From UBA6059 sp964351595 (GTDB lineage Bacteria; Bacteroidota; Bacteroidia; Cytophagales; Cyclobacteriaceae): a DNA stretch of 64,000 nt. Positions 34,641 to 43,593 of the stretch are shown here, one piece after another. Position numbers and translations under genes: made by a program. The first letter of the stretch is position 1. Each line of letters begins with the position of its first letter. The notes under the pieces were generated by a model. It did not search any database and had not been told where the DNA came from. It saw only the letters and a program-made list of their open reading frames with translations. The stretch lies in assembly GCA_964351595.1 (NCBI GenBank), contig CAYGOT010000013.1:23447-87446 (forward strand), in the 5' to 3' direction.

Positions 34641-35963
34641 CTACTCACCTTTCAGATATTCCGGTAGGAAGGTAACGATCTCAGGATAGACGACCACCAG
34701 CGCAAGAAACACCAATTGAATAACAACAAAGGGCATGATCCCTCTATAGAGGTGAATGGTCTTAACCTCCGGCGGAGCTACACCCTTGAGGTAGAAAAGC
34801 GAGAACCCGAAGGGTGGAGTAAGGAAAGAGGTCTGAAGGTTGATAGCCAGCAGGATGCCGATCCATAGCAAGTCAATACCCAGGGCACTAAAGATGGGCG
34901 CCACCACAGGCACGATGATAAAGATGATCTCAATAAAGTCGATAAAGAATCCGGCGATAAAAACGGCGATCAGCACGACCAGCAAAAAGACCTGAGGTGA
35001 CAGATTGGACTGAGTGATGAGGTCGATCAGCATGCGATCACCTTCCAGCGCACGGAAGACCAGAGAAAAGCTGGTCGCACCAGCGAGAATAATGAAGACC
35101 ATGCAAGTCAGAAAAGTGGTCTCACGTGTGGTTGATTTTAACACATCGAGGCTCATCTTACCTTGTAAGATGGTGAGCAGGGTTGCTCCGAGGGCACCTA
35201 CCCCGGCAGCCTCTGTAGGGGAAGCGATCCCGGCGAAAATGGACCCTAGCACGGCCAGTATGAGCAAGAAGGGTAGGACAAAGGCCTTAATCACCCTAGA
35301 AAGCATGCCTGACTCGCGGAAAGCATCTATTTCGGCCTGAGGCATGGGCGGTGCTTGCTTAGGCCGAAGGTTGGCCATAATGATAATGTATGCCAGATAG
35401 AGGGCCACTAGCAGGAGCCCTGGGATCAGTGCAGCAGTGAATAGGTCACCTACCGGAATATTCAACACACTGCCCAACAGCACCAAGACCACAGAAGGAG
35501 GGATGATTTGCCCCAGTGTACCAGAGCTGGCAATGGTGCCTGTGGCCAACTCGGCCGAGTAGCCGCGTTTGAGCATTGTCGGTAGACTGATCAGACCCAT
35601 GGTCACGACAGTGGCACCCACAATACCCGTGGAAGCGGCGAGCATGGCTCCAACGATAACAACTGATATTGCCAGTCCGCCTTTGAATCTGCCAAAGAGA
35701 AGTGCCATTGTTTCTAGCAGGCTTTCGGCAAGTCCGGATTTTTCCAACATGATCCCCATAAAGATGAAGAGGGGCACTGCTATCAGTACGAAGTTGTTCA
35801 TCGTACCATAGATCCGCAGGGATACAAGGTAAAAGAAGTCTATGTCAAAAACGAGTATGCCGACGAGCACAGATAGCCCACCAAGTGTGAAGGCTACAGG
35901 ATACCCGAACAAAATGATCACGAAGATCAACCCAAAAAGAATAAAGGGTAGATACTCAAGCAT
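34641..35963 (-). CDS. dctM: TRAP transporter large permease
   Basis: Large membrane subunit of a tripartite ATP-independent periplasmic transporter, taking up organic acids or similar solutes with Na+. The start ATG at 35963 (MLEYLPFILFGLIF) is chosen over the longer open frame because that extension lies in the dctQ coding region and has no membrane character. The 440 residues show about twelve hydrophobic helices and family motifs such as IAVPLFIFMGIMLEKSGL, GIVGATVVTMGLISLPTML, GTLGQIIPPSVVLVLLG and PTEAAGVGALGA. Overlaps dctQ by eight bases. No dctP-type binding protein gene is beside it. Confidence 0.93.
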   Translation of the reverse strand: MLEYLPFILFGLIFVIILFGYPVAFTLGGLSVLVGILVFDIDFFYLVSLRIYGTMNNFVLIAVPLFIFMGIMLEKSGLAESLLETMALLFGRFKGGLAISVVIVGAMLAASTGIVGATVVTMGLISLPTMLKRGYSAELATGTIASSGTLGQIIPPSVVLVLLGSVLNIPVGDLFTAALIPGLLLVALYLAYIIIMANLRPKQAPPMPQAEIDAFRESGMLSRVIKAFVLPFLLILAVLGSIFAGIASPTEAAGVGALGATLLTILQGKMSLDVLKSTTRETTFLTCMVFIILAGATSFSLVFRALEGDRMLIDLITQSNLSPQVFLLVVLIAVFIAGFFIDFIEIIFIIVPVVAPIFSALGIDLLWIGILLAINLQTSFLTPPFGFSLFYLKGVAPPEVKTIHLYRGIMPFVVIQLVFLALVVVYPEIVTFLPEYLKGE

Positions 35964-36462
35964 GATCCTGAGCGGGGTTAAGAATGATCCTGATGGACTT
36001 GAGTATTTCCGCCAGACCTTGCAGCAAGAGTAGACTAAAGCCAATGGGGATTGTCGACTTGATGATGAACCTATAAGGCAGACCTCCCGGATCAGGGCTG
36101 GACTCCAGTATGGCATATGAGTCGGCTACAAAAGCCAGAGAGGTATAGACGATGACGAAGCAGAAAGGCAACAGGAAAATACAAGTACCAATCAAGTTGA
36201 CCCATGCTTTGGTACGCTGGTCAAAACGGCTGTAAAACACATCTACCCTGACGTGCTTATCATAGCGCAGCGTATAAGCCGCACCTAGCAGAAAAATAGC
36301 CGCAAAAAGATGCCACTCCAGTTCGTAGAAGCCTGCTTGGCTGAAGCTAAACAAATACCGGAGTGCCACATCAGCACAGATGAGGATAACCAACAGGAAG
36401 GTTAGCCAGGCAACCGCCTTGCCAATCCAACTATTTATCGTTTCTATTAACCGGGTGATCAT
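35956..36462 (-). CDS. dctQ: TRAP transporter small permease
   Basis: Small membrane subunit of the TRAP transporter, four helices in 168 residues counted from ATG at 36462 (MITRLIETINSWIG). Motifs ILICADVALRYLF, FYELEWHLFAAIFLLGAAY and KHVRVDVFYSRF are typical of DctQ, which binds DctM to form the transport complex. An open frame continues to 36498 but adds residues without family character. Divergent from the regulatory-domain protein gene across 95 bases. Confidence 0.92.
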   Translation of the reverse strand: MITRLIETINSWIGKAVAWLTFLLVILICADVALRYLFSFSQAGFYELEWHLFAAIFLLGAAYTLRYDKHVRVDVFYSRFDQRTKAWVNLIGTCIFLLPFCFVIVYTSLAFVADSYAILESSPDPGGLPYRFIIKSTIPIGFSLLLLQGLAEILKSIRIILNPAQDHA

Positions 36463-36557
36463 AGGGTATATTAGACATCCCCCATATTGGGAGCTCATTT
36501 CCTTCTCAATTTGATCATAACTTATTAAAATCGAGGTACAATTGACCAGCTATCCTT

Positions 36558-37682
36558 ATGAAATCTATTTTTTCAGCAGTGCTCGTGTGTTCATTCCTGA
36601 GCATTGTTTCCTCCGCCCATGCGCAATTTGAAGTTTTCGGTTCGATAGAGGGCTATGTCTACGACAGTCTCACCGATGAGCCGGTCATTGGTGCCAATGT
36701 CTTCATTAGTAACTCTATGATAGGTGTAGCGACCGATTTGGAGGGGCATTATTTTCTAGAGCGAGTACCCGTTGGGGACTTTGAGTTGGTCTTTTCACAC
36801 ATCACTTATGACCCGCGCAGCTTTGTGGTTTCTGTTGCGTCAGCCGAATTCACTGAGAAAAATGTAGCACTATTGCCCAATATCAAGGAGCTCCAAGAGG
36901 TGACGGTAAAGGGCAAAGTCGATAGGGAATGGCGTAGGTCCCTGGGCTTTTTCGAAAAATATTTTCTGGGCACCAGCTTTAATGCCAACAAATGCACCAT
37001 CAGAAATCCAGGGGTGCTCGACTTTCAATATGATCCACTTACACGGGTGACCCACGTGATCGGCGAGGATGAGTTGATCATAGACAATGAGGCGCTTGGT
37101 TTCACGGTTTACTACATATTGGAGCGGTTCGAGTTCGACAATGACTACAAGATCATGCTCGGAAAGAGTCGGTTTCAGCTAATGGAAGCACCTGATGAAA
37201 AGACGGAGGCCAAATGGAAAAAGAACCGGGATCGGGCTTACTACGGGTCAATGCAGCATTTCTTCTCATCCTTGATGAAGGATGAGTTGAAGGATAACGG
37301 GTTTAAGATATACCGCCTACAGACCCTACCGGAAAATAGTACTGAGCCGCGCTATGAGATCAAGCCGAGCCAGATGATGAGCTTCGGTGGCTTGAATATG
37401 AAGCGGAAAGTCTTTTTCCCAGACTACCTGGAGATCGTCTACGAAGATGAGCCAGAGCCCACCGCCTACCGACAATATGTGGACAGTGCACCCAAAGGCG
37501 AAAAAACCGTCAACATAGAATCGCGCAGCGCACAAACCTCATTGTTGAGCCTGAGAGATAAGCCTCTTGAAGTTGACAAATCAGGCTATGTGTACAATCC
37601 CACGGACTACATCGTCTATGGCTACTGGGCATGGGAGCGTATGGCCGAACTCATGCCGTTTGACTATGTGCCGGGCATGTGA
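36558..37682 (+). CDS. exported protein with carboxypeptidase-regulatory-like domain
   Basis: A 374-residue exported protein. After a signal peptide ending near SSAHAQ comes a CarboxypepD_reg-like beta-sandwich (about residues 25-115): IEGYVYDSLTDEPVIGANVF, IGVATDLEGHYFLERVPVGD. Unlike SusC/TonB receptors that start this way, no plug or beta-barrel follows; the rest is a domain of unknown function with many charged residues (ILERFEFDNDYKIMLGKS, EDEPEPTAYRQYV). Such proteins are abundant in Bacteroidota, and the role is unknown. Confidence 0.83.
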   Translation: MKSIFSAVLVCSFLSIVSSAHAQFEVFGSIEGYVYDSLTDEPVIGANVFISNSMIGVATDLEGHYFLERVPVGDFELVFSHITYDPRSFVVSVASAEFTEKNVALLPNIKELQEVTVKGKVDREWRRSLGFFEKYFLGTSFNANKCTIRNPGVLDFQYDPLTRVTHVIGEDELIIDNEALGFTVYYILERFEFDNDYKIMLGKSRFQLMEAPDEKTEAKWKKNRDRAYYGSMQHFFSSLMKDELKDNGFKIYRLQTLPENSTEPRYEIKPSQMMSFGGLNMKRKVFFPDYLEIVYEDEPEPTAYRQYVDSAPKGEKTVNIESRSAQTSLLSLRDKPLEVDKSGYVYNPTDYIVYGYWAWERMAELMPFDYVPGM

Positions 37683-37750
37683 TCATGCTGACGGACGCCC
37701 TCCTGTAGCAAGTTTATCATAGAGCCGACCATAGAGCGATAGGCATTCAC

Positions 37751-37758
37751 TACTTTTG
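37751..37758 (+). promoter_or_regulatory. candidate -7 box directly before rlmN
   Basis: TACTTTTG matches TAnnTTTG and ends five bases before the GTG start codon at 37764; transcription would start at or next to the first codon. No TTG at the -33 position. Confidence 0.45.
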
Positions 37759-37763
37759 CACCT

Positions 37764-38819
37764 GTGAGTGCTACCGCAACAAAAAAAGACATCCGTAAAC
37801 TGAGCTTTGAGCAGATCCGAGCAGAGGTCGAGCTGCTAGGTGAAAAGCCATTTAGAGCCAAGCAAATCTGGGAGTGGCTCTGGCAAAAATCAGCACACTC
37901 TTTTGAAGAGATGAGCAGCTTGTCGAAGACCACCCGCGAGCAGCTGGCAGATAAGTTTGACTTATTACCGATAGGTGTGAGTGATAAGCAGGTGTCTAAT
38001 GATAAGACCATCAAGTCTGCCTTCAAACTGCATGACGGTCACCTAATAGAAGGAGTTTTGATTCCCGCTGATGATCGGATGACAGCCTGTGTTTCTTCCC
38101 AGGTCGGTTGTTCCCTAACGTGTAAGTTTTGTGCCACTGGCTATATGGATCGCATGCGTAACCTGGATGCAGCGGAGATCTACGATCAGGTAGTGGAGAT
38201 CGCTAACCAGGCGGAGCAGCATTATCAAGTGCCTCTTTCCAATATTGTCTATATGGGGATGGGAGAGCCGTTGCTCAACTATGCCAATGTGCTGAAGAGT
38301 ATCGAGCACATTACTTCACCAGAAGGGCTGGGTATGTCGCCTCGGCGTATTACAGTATCTACCGCCGGTATTGCCAAGATGATCAGGAAGCTCGCCGATG
38401 ATGAGGTCAAGTTTAAACTGGCTGTATCTCTGCACGCTGCTAACGACACCAAGCGCAACACCATCATGCCGATCAATGAGTCGAACTCTCTGGAAGCGCT
38501 GCGTGAGGCACTGCAATACTTTTATAAAAAGACAAGATCAAGGGTCACTTTTGAGTACATACTCTTTTACGGCTTCAATGATGGTCTGGAGGACGCTGAA
38601 GAACTCTATCAGTTCACAAAGTACGTACCTAGCAAAGTGAATATCATCGAGTATAACCCAATCAGCGAAGCAACCTTCACTAAAGCCGATCCCAGAGCTT
38701 TGGATAAGTTTGCCGCCTACCTGGAGGAGCGGGACGTGACGGTCGTTGTGAGGAGGAGCCGCGGCAAGGATATCGACGCGGCATGCGGTCAGCTTGCCAA
38801 CAGAGATAAAACCAATTGA
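37764..38819 (+). CDS. rlmN: 23S rRNA (adenine2503-C2)-methyltransferase, radical SAM
   Basis: Dual-specificity radical SAM enzyme methylating A2503 of 23S rRNA and A37 of some tRNAs. The 351 residues carry the cluster motif CSLTCKFCATGYMD near residue 117, YMGMGEPLLNY, RRITVSTAG, and the C-terminal cysteine in DIDAACGQL that forms the methyl-transfer intermediate. The GTG start gives the standard N-terminus (LSFEQIRAEVELLGEKPFRA). No Shine-Dalgarno-like sequence is seen, and the -7 box is so close that the mRNA may be leaderless. Confidence 0.95.
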   Translation: MSATATKKDIRKLSFEQIRAEVELLGEKPFRAKQIWEWLWQKSAHSFEEMSSLSKTTREQLADKFDLLPIGVSDKQVSNDKTIKSAFKLHDGHLIEGVLIPADDRMTACVSSQVGCSLTCKFCATGYMDRMRNLDAAEIYDQVVEIANQAEQHYQVPLSNIVYMGMGEPLLNYANVLKSIEHITSPEGLGMSPRRITVSTAGIAKMIRKLADDEVKFKLAVSLHAANDTKRNTIMPINESNSLEALREALQYFYKKTRSRVTFEYILFYGFNDGLEDAEELYQFTKYVPSKVNIIEYNPISEATFTKADPRALDKFAAYLEERDVTVVVRRSRGKDIDAACGQLANRDKTN

Positions 38820-38840
38820 TCCTTCGAGGGTTATTTTCCC

Positions 38841-39278
38841 ATGGAATTATCCTTATCAGGAAAACTGCTAGTAGCATTGTTGCTGACTTCAGCTTTTAAT
38901 ACTGGTCTCATTTGGATTGTACAGATTGTCCATTACCCAGGTTTTCTGCGAATTAGCCCTGAGACTTACGCCAGTTACCAGCAGTTTCACATGCGAGCAA
39001 TATCATTCATCGTAGCGCCGAGTATGGTGGTGGAGTTGCTACTAACTGTTGGCGGACTAGCCATTTCAGACTTGAATAGTTCTTATCTGTATTGGATCGC
39101 TGCTTTATGTTTGGCATTGGTATGGGCGGTCACTTTTTTTATAAGTGTACCACTTCATGGCTCATTGGTCAATGGATACAATGCTGAAGGTATTCAGCGC
39201 TTGATTGACACAAACTGGTTAAGGACAGCAGGATGGAGTTTGAGGACAGGGCTGTTAGCTTTGATATTATTGCGATAG
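38841..39278 (+). CDS. four-helix membrane protein, DUF1772-like
   Basis: A 145-residue protein with four hydrophobic helices. Conserved-looking polar positions lie early: WIVQIVHYPGFLRIS and YQQFHMRAISFIVAP; the W-x-x-Q-x-V-H-Y-P pattern recalls the DUF1772 / anthrone oxygenase-like membrane family, but this is an impression by eye. Twenty-one bases after rlmN, same strand, so maybe co-transcribed. It ends 10 bases before the convergent glycosyltransferase gene. Confidence 0.7.
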   Translation: MELSLSGKLLVALLLTSAFNTGLIWIVQIVHYPGFLRISPETYASYQQFHMRAISFIVAPSMVVELLLTVGGLAISDLNSSYLYWIAALCLALVWAVTFFISVPLHGSLVNGYNAEGIQRLIDTNWLRTAGWSLRTGLLALILLR

Positions 39279-39288
39279 CAAAATATAG

Positions 39289-40572
39289 TTACCCAACCCA
39301 ACGCTCTGCAATGAATAATCCAAGAAAATAGGCTTGGAGCAAAGTACTTATAAGGTAGAGCGGAATCCACCACTTTAGTCTTGTATGCTTGACTAATGCG
39401 TGAAAGTAGATAAAAGGAAGTGTGAGCACTATCAAAAAGTAAACTTGCCAATTAAGCTGACTTACAACTCTGTTTAGGCCGAATGTTAAAAGTCCCCATT
39501 CCAAGATCGAAAGCGACAGAATAAAAAAAAACGACTTTTTTCTATCAGCTCGCGTCGCTTGACTGGTCATTTCTTGAATAAATAAGAGAAAATAAGGAGT
39601 AGCAAAGACGTACCTATTTAGGCTGGCAATCACTGTACTGCCGGCCACATATTTACCAGAAAACAACAGTACTACGCAGGTAATCCCTGCAAGATAGAAC
39701 AGCGAAAACATGGCTGGCTTTTCTATTAGATATTCGGGACCAGTCTTTTTTTCAAAGAATGATCGAACTAGTATTACCCCGGATAAAATACCCACGAACA
39801 GGGCTAAATAATCTGCCCATGCCGAGCTTGGGATTGGTCTTGCCGTTAGAGGCAGGCTAGGAAAGTCCAGTACTCTTTCCCATTGTGCCTGAACCTCGAG
39901 GTAGTTAAAATGGACACCCGATTGATCAAATTGGTATAGTTGAACGGCCCAATTTACTATTAGCGCTACCGCTATTGGTAATAAGGAGTAGACATGGTCC
40001 TTTCTTGTAAATGACCAGTTTACCTTAATGAGGTAGGTGAAAAGAAAGCATAATGAAAGAATGAATCCAATTGACCGGGTCGTGCATGCTAATACAACCC
40101 CTATCAAAATCAATGCTAAGTGGTCCTTGTTGAGACCTGCCAAAATGAAAGCACCTCCCAGTAAAAAAAGTGCTTCCGAATAGGGCACCATAAAGAAAAT
40201 GGCACTTGGAAAACTCGAGAATAGTATCAGTTGCCCTAATGGAATATTGAACTCTCGACTAATAATATAGACACTGATCAACGTAATGAGCCAATTTAAA
40301 ATGGATACCCCCAGAGGCCCCAAATTGCTTAATTCCCAAAGCCATGCGAAAAGTGGATAATAGGCGACATTAGATTGGCTATTCGGAACATAGCTGTAAC
40401 CTTCTAAGACAATTGACCAATACCAATCAGAATCCCATTGGTATCCAATATCAAAAATAGAACTGTCGGTGAGACCAATGTATTTCAGTAGACTAAAGCA
40501 TATGACCAACAACGTGGTATGTAGCGTAGCAGCGATTAGATAAACTCTATAGGAGGGGACTGAATCTAGCAC
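39289..40572 (-). CDS. GT-C type (PIG-V-like mannosyltransferase family) membrane protein, copy 2
   Basis: Polytopic 427-residue membrane protein of the dolichol/polyprenyl-phosphate-sugar glycosyltransferase superfamily. The acidic loop motif DSDWYW (residues 47-52), followed by EGYSYVPNSQSNVAYYPLFA, matches the D-x-x-[HW]-[YF] pattern of PIG-V-like mannosyltransferases; a later VPYSEALFLLGGAF is also family-like. Its neighbour upstream is a clear paralog with the same motif order. Base composition is visibly more AT-rich than genes on both sides. Acceptor and donor are unknown; the family prediction is mannose transfer from a lipid donor on the outer face of the membrane. Confidence 0.75.
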   Translation of the reverse strand: MLDSVPSYRVYLIAATLHTTLLVICFSLLKYIGLTDSSIFDIGYQWDSDWYWSIVLEGYSYVPNSQSNVAYYPLFAWLWELSNLGPLGVSILNWLITLISVYIISREFNIPLGQLILFSSFPSAIFFMVPYSEALFLLGGAFILAGLNKDHLALILIGVVLACTTRSIGFILSLCFLFTYLIKVNWSFTRKDHVYSLLPIAVALIVNWAVQLYQFDQSGVHFNYLEVQAQWERVLDFPSLPLTARPIPSSAWADYLALFVGILSGVILVRSFFEKKTGPEYLIEKPAMFSLFYLAGITCVVLLFSGKYVAGSTVIASLNRYVFATPYFLLFIQEMTSQATRADRKKSFFFILSLSILEWGLLTFGLNRVVSQLNWQVYFLIVLTLPFIYFHALVKHTRLKWWIPLYLISTLLQAYFLGLFIAERWVG

Positions 40573-40576
40573 TGAT

Positions 40577-41893
40577 TTAACCTACTCTTAAACCTGACAA
40601 GTGGGCGCAATAAGCATAAGACTGGAGTAAGATCAAAACCCCATACAGGAGTACCCAGAACCTGGTAGAACTCTTCCTTTTGATAGTTTCTAAATATGCG
40701 ACCGGGATAAAAGCCATCACTAAGAAATAACCAAAAGTCAGAGCATGAAAACGGAGAGAAGCGTATGGCCCAGTAGAACCGATTATAAATGACAGATAGA
40801 CCGATCCAAAAGCTACCAAACAAAGGGCAAGTACTTCTTTAGTAATGGTGAGCCTTTTTAATTGATAAATGAGGAATACAGTAAAGAAAGGTGTCGCAAA
40901 AATAAATCGGTTGAGGCTGTGAATTGAAGTGCCCCGTTCCCCATAGGTGCCGGAGAAGAGTAATGTGACACAGGTTATTCCTGCTATATATAGCATTGAA
41001 ATAATCCAGTCAGCATTTTGCTTTTGGTTGTGGCTGATGCGTTGGTAGACATAATAGAGTATGACCAAGCCTGAAAGTAGTCCGACAAACAGTGCGAGAA
41101 AATCATTCCATACAAGAGACTTAACAGTAATTGTGGTTAATGGAAAACTAGGGAACCCAAAGTGCCTGTTCCATTGAGATTGAACTTCAAAAAGACTGAA
41201 ATCAACTCCGGCCTCACTGATTTGAGCCCACCTTACAACCATCGAGGAGGTCAAGGCAGCCGTAATGCCGAAAATGTATAGCCTTATTCTTTGCCATCTC
41301 ACCACACGGAACTCACACAGGAAGTAGGTGAAAACAAGACACAACACTAAAATTGCAGAGGCCGATCTAGTTAAACAACTTATAATTGAACCGATCAGAA
41401 TTAGATGCCATGAGCTCTTGTTGAAACCTATTATCAACAGCGTCGCACCTAAAAAAAATATTGATTCCGAGTAAGGGACAAAACTGAAAATTAAACTTGG
41501 TGTGGCTAATAAAAGGAGCAAATACCGTTGTTCAACCTTGTATGTGACCACTAAGAGATAAAGGCTGAATAGTAGAACGCCTATATTGATCAATACAATA
41601 CCTAAGTATCCAACTCCGGTCCATCCCCATACCCAGGGAAAGAGAGGATAGAAGGCCACATTTGATTGTTGACCAGGGGTATAGTGATAACCGTTCTGAC
41701 GGATGTTCCAATACCAGCCTGCATCCATTTTTAGGGTTGGATTCAATAAGTCAACTTTGAATATTAGTTCATTAAAGATGACCACCCCAATTGCGAGCAG
41801 CAGAAAATGAATCAGAATAAGTAAGAAGAAATCAAAGATGGTATCTTTTGAATGCCCCAGAAACTCTTTGTTGAATCTACTTCCTACTTGCAT
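40577..41893 (-). CDS. GT-C type (PIG-V-like mannosyltransferase family) membrane protein, copy 1
   Basis: Paralog of the following gene, 438 residues, about ten or more helices. Shared blocks: DAGWYW (57-62; the second Asp of the copy-2 motif is Gly here), PGQQSNVAFYPLFPWVWG, SFVPYSESIFFLGATLLI, LTRSASAILVLC, and FEVQSQWNRHFGFPSFPLT. The loss of the second acidic residue may alter activity in one copy. It overlaps the end of the rhomboid gene by 17 bases and is 4 bases before the second copy, so it is the fourth gene of the mutL operon's tail. AT-rich like its sibling. Confidence 0.75.
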   Translation of the reverse strand: MQVGSRFNKEFLGHSKDTIFDFFLLILIHFLLLAIGVVIFNELIFKVDLLNPTLKMDAGWYWNIRQNGYHYTPGQQSNVAFYPLFPWVWGWTGVGYLGIVLINIGVLLFSLYLLVVTYKVEQRYLLLLLATPSLIFSFVPYSESIFFLGATLLIIGFNKSSWHLILIGSIISCLTRSASAILVLCLVFTYFLCEFRVVRWQRIRLYIFGITAALTSSMVVRWAQISEAGVDFSLFEVQSQWNRHFGFPSFPLTTITVKSLVWNDFLALFVGLLSGLVILYYVYQRISHNQKQNADWIISMLYIAGITCVTLLFSGTYGERGTSIHSLNRFIFATPFFTVFLIYQLKRLTITKEVLALCLVAFGSVYLSFIIGSTGPYASLRFHALTFGYFLVMAFIPVAYLETIKRKSSTRFWVLLYGVLILLQSYAYCAHLSGLRVG

Positions 41894-42797
41894 TGAAGAG
41901 CTTTTGCTTCTCTTCCTTACTTAGGCTTTCATAGCCTTTTTCTGAAATCTTGTCGAGGATCGCATCGATCTCAGCCTGGTCTGTGCCTCCACTTGAGCTG
42001 GTCGTACTGCTCGAGGCAGCTTTGCGCGTAGAGCTGCCGGCTTTCTTGTGCGTCACCTTTATTTTAGGGCTGGGCTTAAACAGTCCTTTGAAGAAATCCA
42101 TGGTCTGTATGACTGGCGCACCAAGGTCATTGCCTTTTTGCAATTGCTTGATGAACAGGAAGCCTATGATAGCACCACCTATGTGCGCCAGTTCGCCACC
42201 GGCGTTGCTACCGATAGTTCGCGATAGCGACAACAGGACGTAGAACATGGCGATGTACTTGATACGCACTGCTCCCAGAAATAGTAAGAAGAAAGTATGA
42301 TTAGGCATAAATGTCGCGGCACCCACTACCACAGCAAAAACCCCGGCACTCGCACCAAGCATTAACGAGCCATCGATACGATCATGATAAAAGGGTACGA
42401 CATTGTACATGAGCATGTAGAAAAGGCCACCCATGATCCCTCCAATGACATAAAGACTAATCAGGCGATTGTTGCCTAAGAAATCCTGAATCAACCTGCC
42501 AAACCAGAAAAGGAAGAGCATATTGAAAATGATATGGAGGAAGCCTTCGTGTGTAAAGAAGTAAGTAATCAAACTCCAGGGCTGGAAGATGAAACTGGTG
42601 AAGTCAGCCGGCAGCATTAGGTAGTTTCTGAAGGATTCATATACTCCGCTCAACCCAGAGAGCACGAGCACTACCTTCAAAACTATCAATGCAACAAACA
42701 CAATTACATTGATCAGTATGATCTGAATGAGGCCGTTATTGGGCTTGTCCCAAGCGTTCTTAAAATCGTCGAAAATACCTGCGTTGTTCATCATCAA
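41877..42797 (-). CDS. rhomboid-family intramembrane serine protease
   Basis: A 306-residue protein with six membrane helices and a C-terminal soluble tail (about 230-306) rich in Ser, Thr and Lys, ending with a charged helix (SLSKEEKQKLF). Catalytic dyad: Ser150 in GASAGVFAVV and His205 in ELAHIGGAIIGF. HIIFNMLFLFWFGRLI and the HN-type motif upstream fit the family. Rhomboids cut membrane proteins within the bilayer. Its start overlaps the stop of another rhomboid gene by four bases; a pair of rhomboids after mutL is a familiar arrangement in Bacteroidota. Which of the three initial Met codons is used is unclear. Confidence 0.92.
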   Translation of the reverse strand: MMMNNAGIFDDFKNAWDKPNNGLIQIILINVIVFVALIVLKVVLVLSGLSGVYESFRNYLMLPADFTSFIFQPWSLITYFFTHEGFLHIIFNMLFLFWFGRLIQDFLGNNRLISLYVIGGIMGGLFYMLMYNVVPFYHDRIDGSLMLGASAGVFAVVVGAATFMPNHTFFLLFLGAVRIKYIAMFYVLLSLSRTIGSNAGGELAHIGGAIIGFLFIKQLQKGNDLGAPVIQTMDFFKGLFKPSPKIKVTHKKAGSSTRKAASSSTTSSSGGTDQAEIDAILDKISEKGYESLSKEEKQKLFNASRK

Positions 42798-43585
42798 TAA
42801 TAGGTTCCGGAGTTCTTTTGCCAGTATTTCAGTATCAGAAATGCGATGAGCATTCCGCTGAGGTGGGCAAAATGCGCCACATTATCTCCAGCCGCACGGT
42901 TAATTTCGGAATATAATTCATAAGCACCATAGAACATTACAAGATACTTGGCCTTGACAGGGATGGGCGGAAAGAGCAGCATAAGTTCCATGTTGGGGAA
43001 CATCATCGCAAAAGCCATCAGTATTCCAAATACAGCCCCTGAGGCGCCTACCATGGGTACATTCGCCTTGCTTTCATAAATCTGGTTGGCGATCACCTTG
43101 CTTTCAGCTATATATTGAGCACTCGTTGGCTGGTCTGCATATTCATTGATAAAATCGAACAGCCTGTTGTAATACCTAGGTGCGTGTTCCGTAATGAAAT
43201 AATTGAATGCCTCTGGATCTGGATTTTGGATGTAGACTTCCGAAGCATTCTGTACTTGACTCACCTCGATATAATTGACAGTAGCATAGAGCATACCGGC
43301 TCCCACGCCGGTGATCAGATAGAATGCAAGAAACTTCTTGGGTCCCCAAATCTGCTCCAGCATAGGGCCGAAAATCAGTACCGCGAACATATTACCAAAC
43401 AAATGCCAGAAACCCCCATGCATCCACATGTAGGTGAACAGTTGAAAAGGCTTGAAGCTGCTAGCAAAGATGTACCGCAGGCCGAGGATGTCAACCACGT
43501 CGATTTTGATAAGGCTCGACAACAAAAACACCACTGCATTGATGATCAGGATGTTTTTGACCATTGGGGTCATTCTGCTAAACAT
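42794..43585 (-). CDS. rhomboid-family intramembrane serine protease with loop insertion
   Basis: A 263-residue rhomboid with the catalytic Ser182 in GASGAVFGILM and His241 in VAHFAHLSGMLIAF; the motif MHGGFWHLFGNMFAVLIFG is also standard. Between two helices it has an unusually long polar stretch (about 107-176), which probably forms a soluble loop and may select substrates. Lies 8 bases after mutL and overlaps the next rhomboid. The two rhomboids differ in tail and loop, so they need not have the same targets. Confidence 0.92.
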   Translation of the reverse strand: MFSRMTPMVKNILIINAVVFLLSSLIKIDVVDILGLRYIFASSFKPFQLFTYMWMHGGFWHLFGNMFAVLIFGPMLEQIWGPKKFLAFYLITGVGAGMLYATVNYIEVSQVQNASEVYIQNPDPEAFNYFITEHAPRYYNRLFDFINEYADQPTSAQYIAESKVIANQIYESKANVPMVGASGAVFGILMAFAMMFPNMELMLLFPPIPVKAKYLVMFYGAYELYSEINRAAGDNVAHFAHLSGMLIAFLILKYWQKNSGTYY

Positions 43586-43593
43586 AGAGGAGG

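Noticed and set aside
34641..36116. Longer dctM with 51 extra N-terminal residues
   Set aside because: The extension lies over dctQ coding sequence on the same strand and reads as a non-membrane sequence, unlike the family start at 35963.
39289..43585. Rhombosortase-type protein sorting system (rhomboid with partners)
   Set aside because: The rhomboids next to mutL look like the ordinary conserved pair, and no proteins with a Gly-Gly-type sorting tail were seen in the window.
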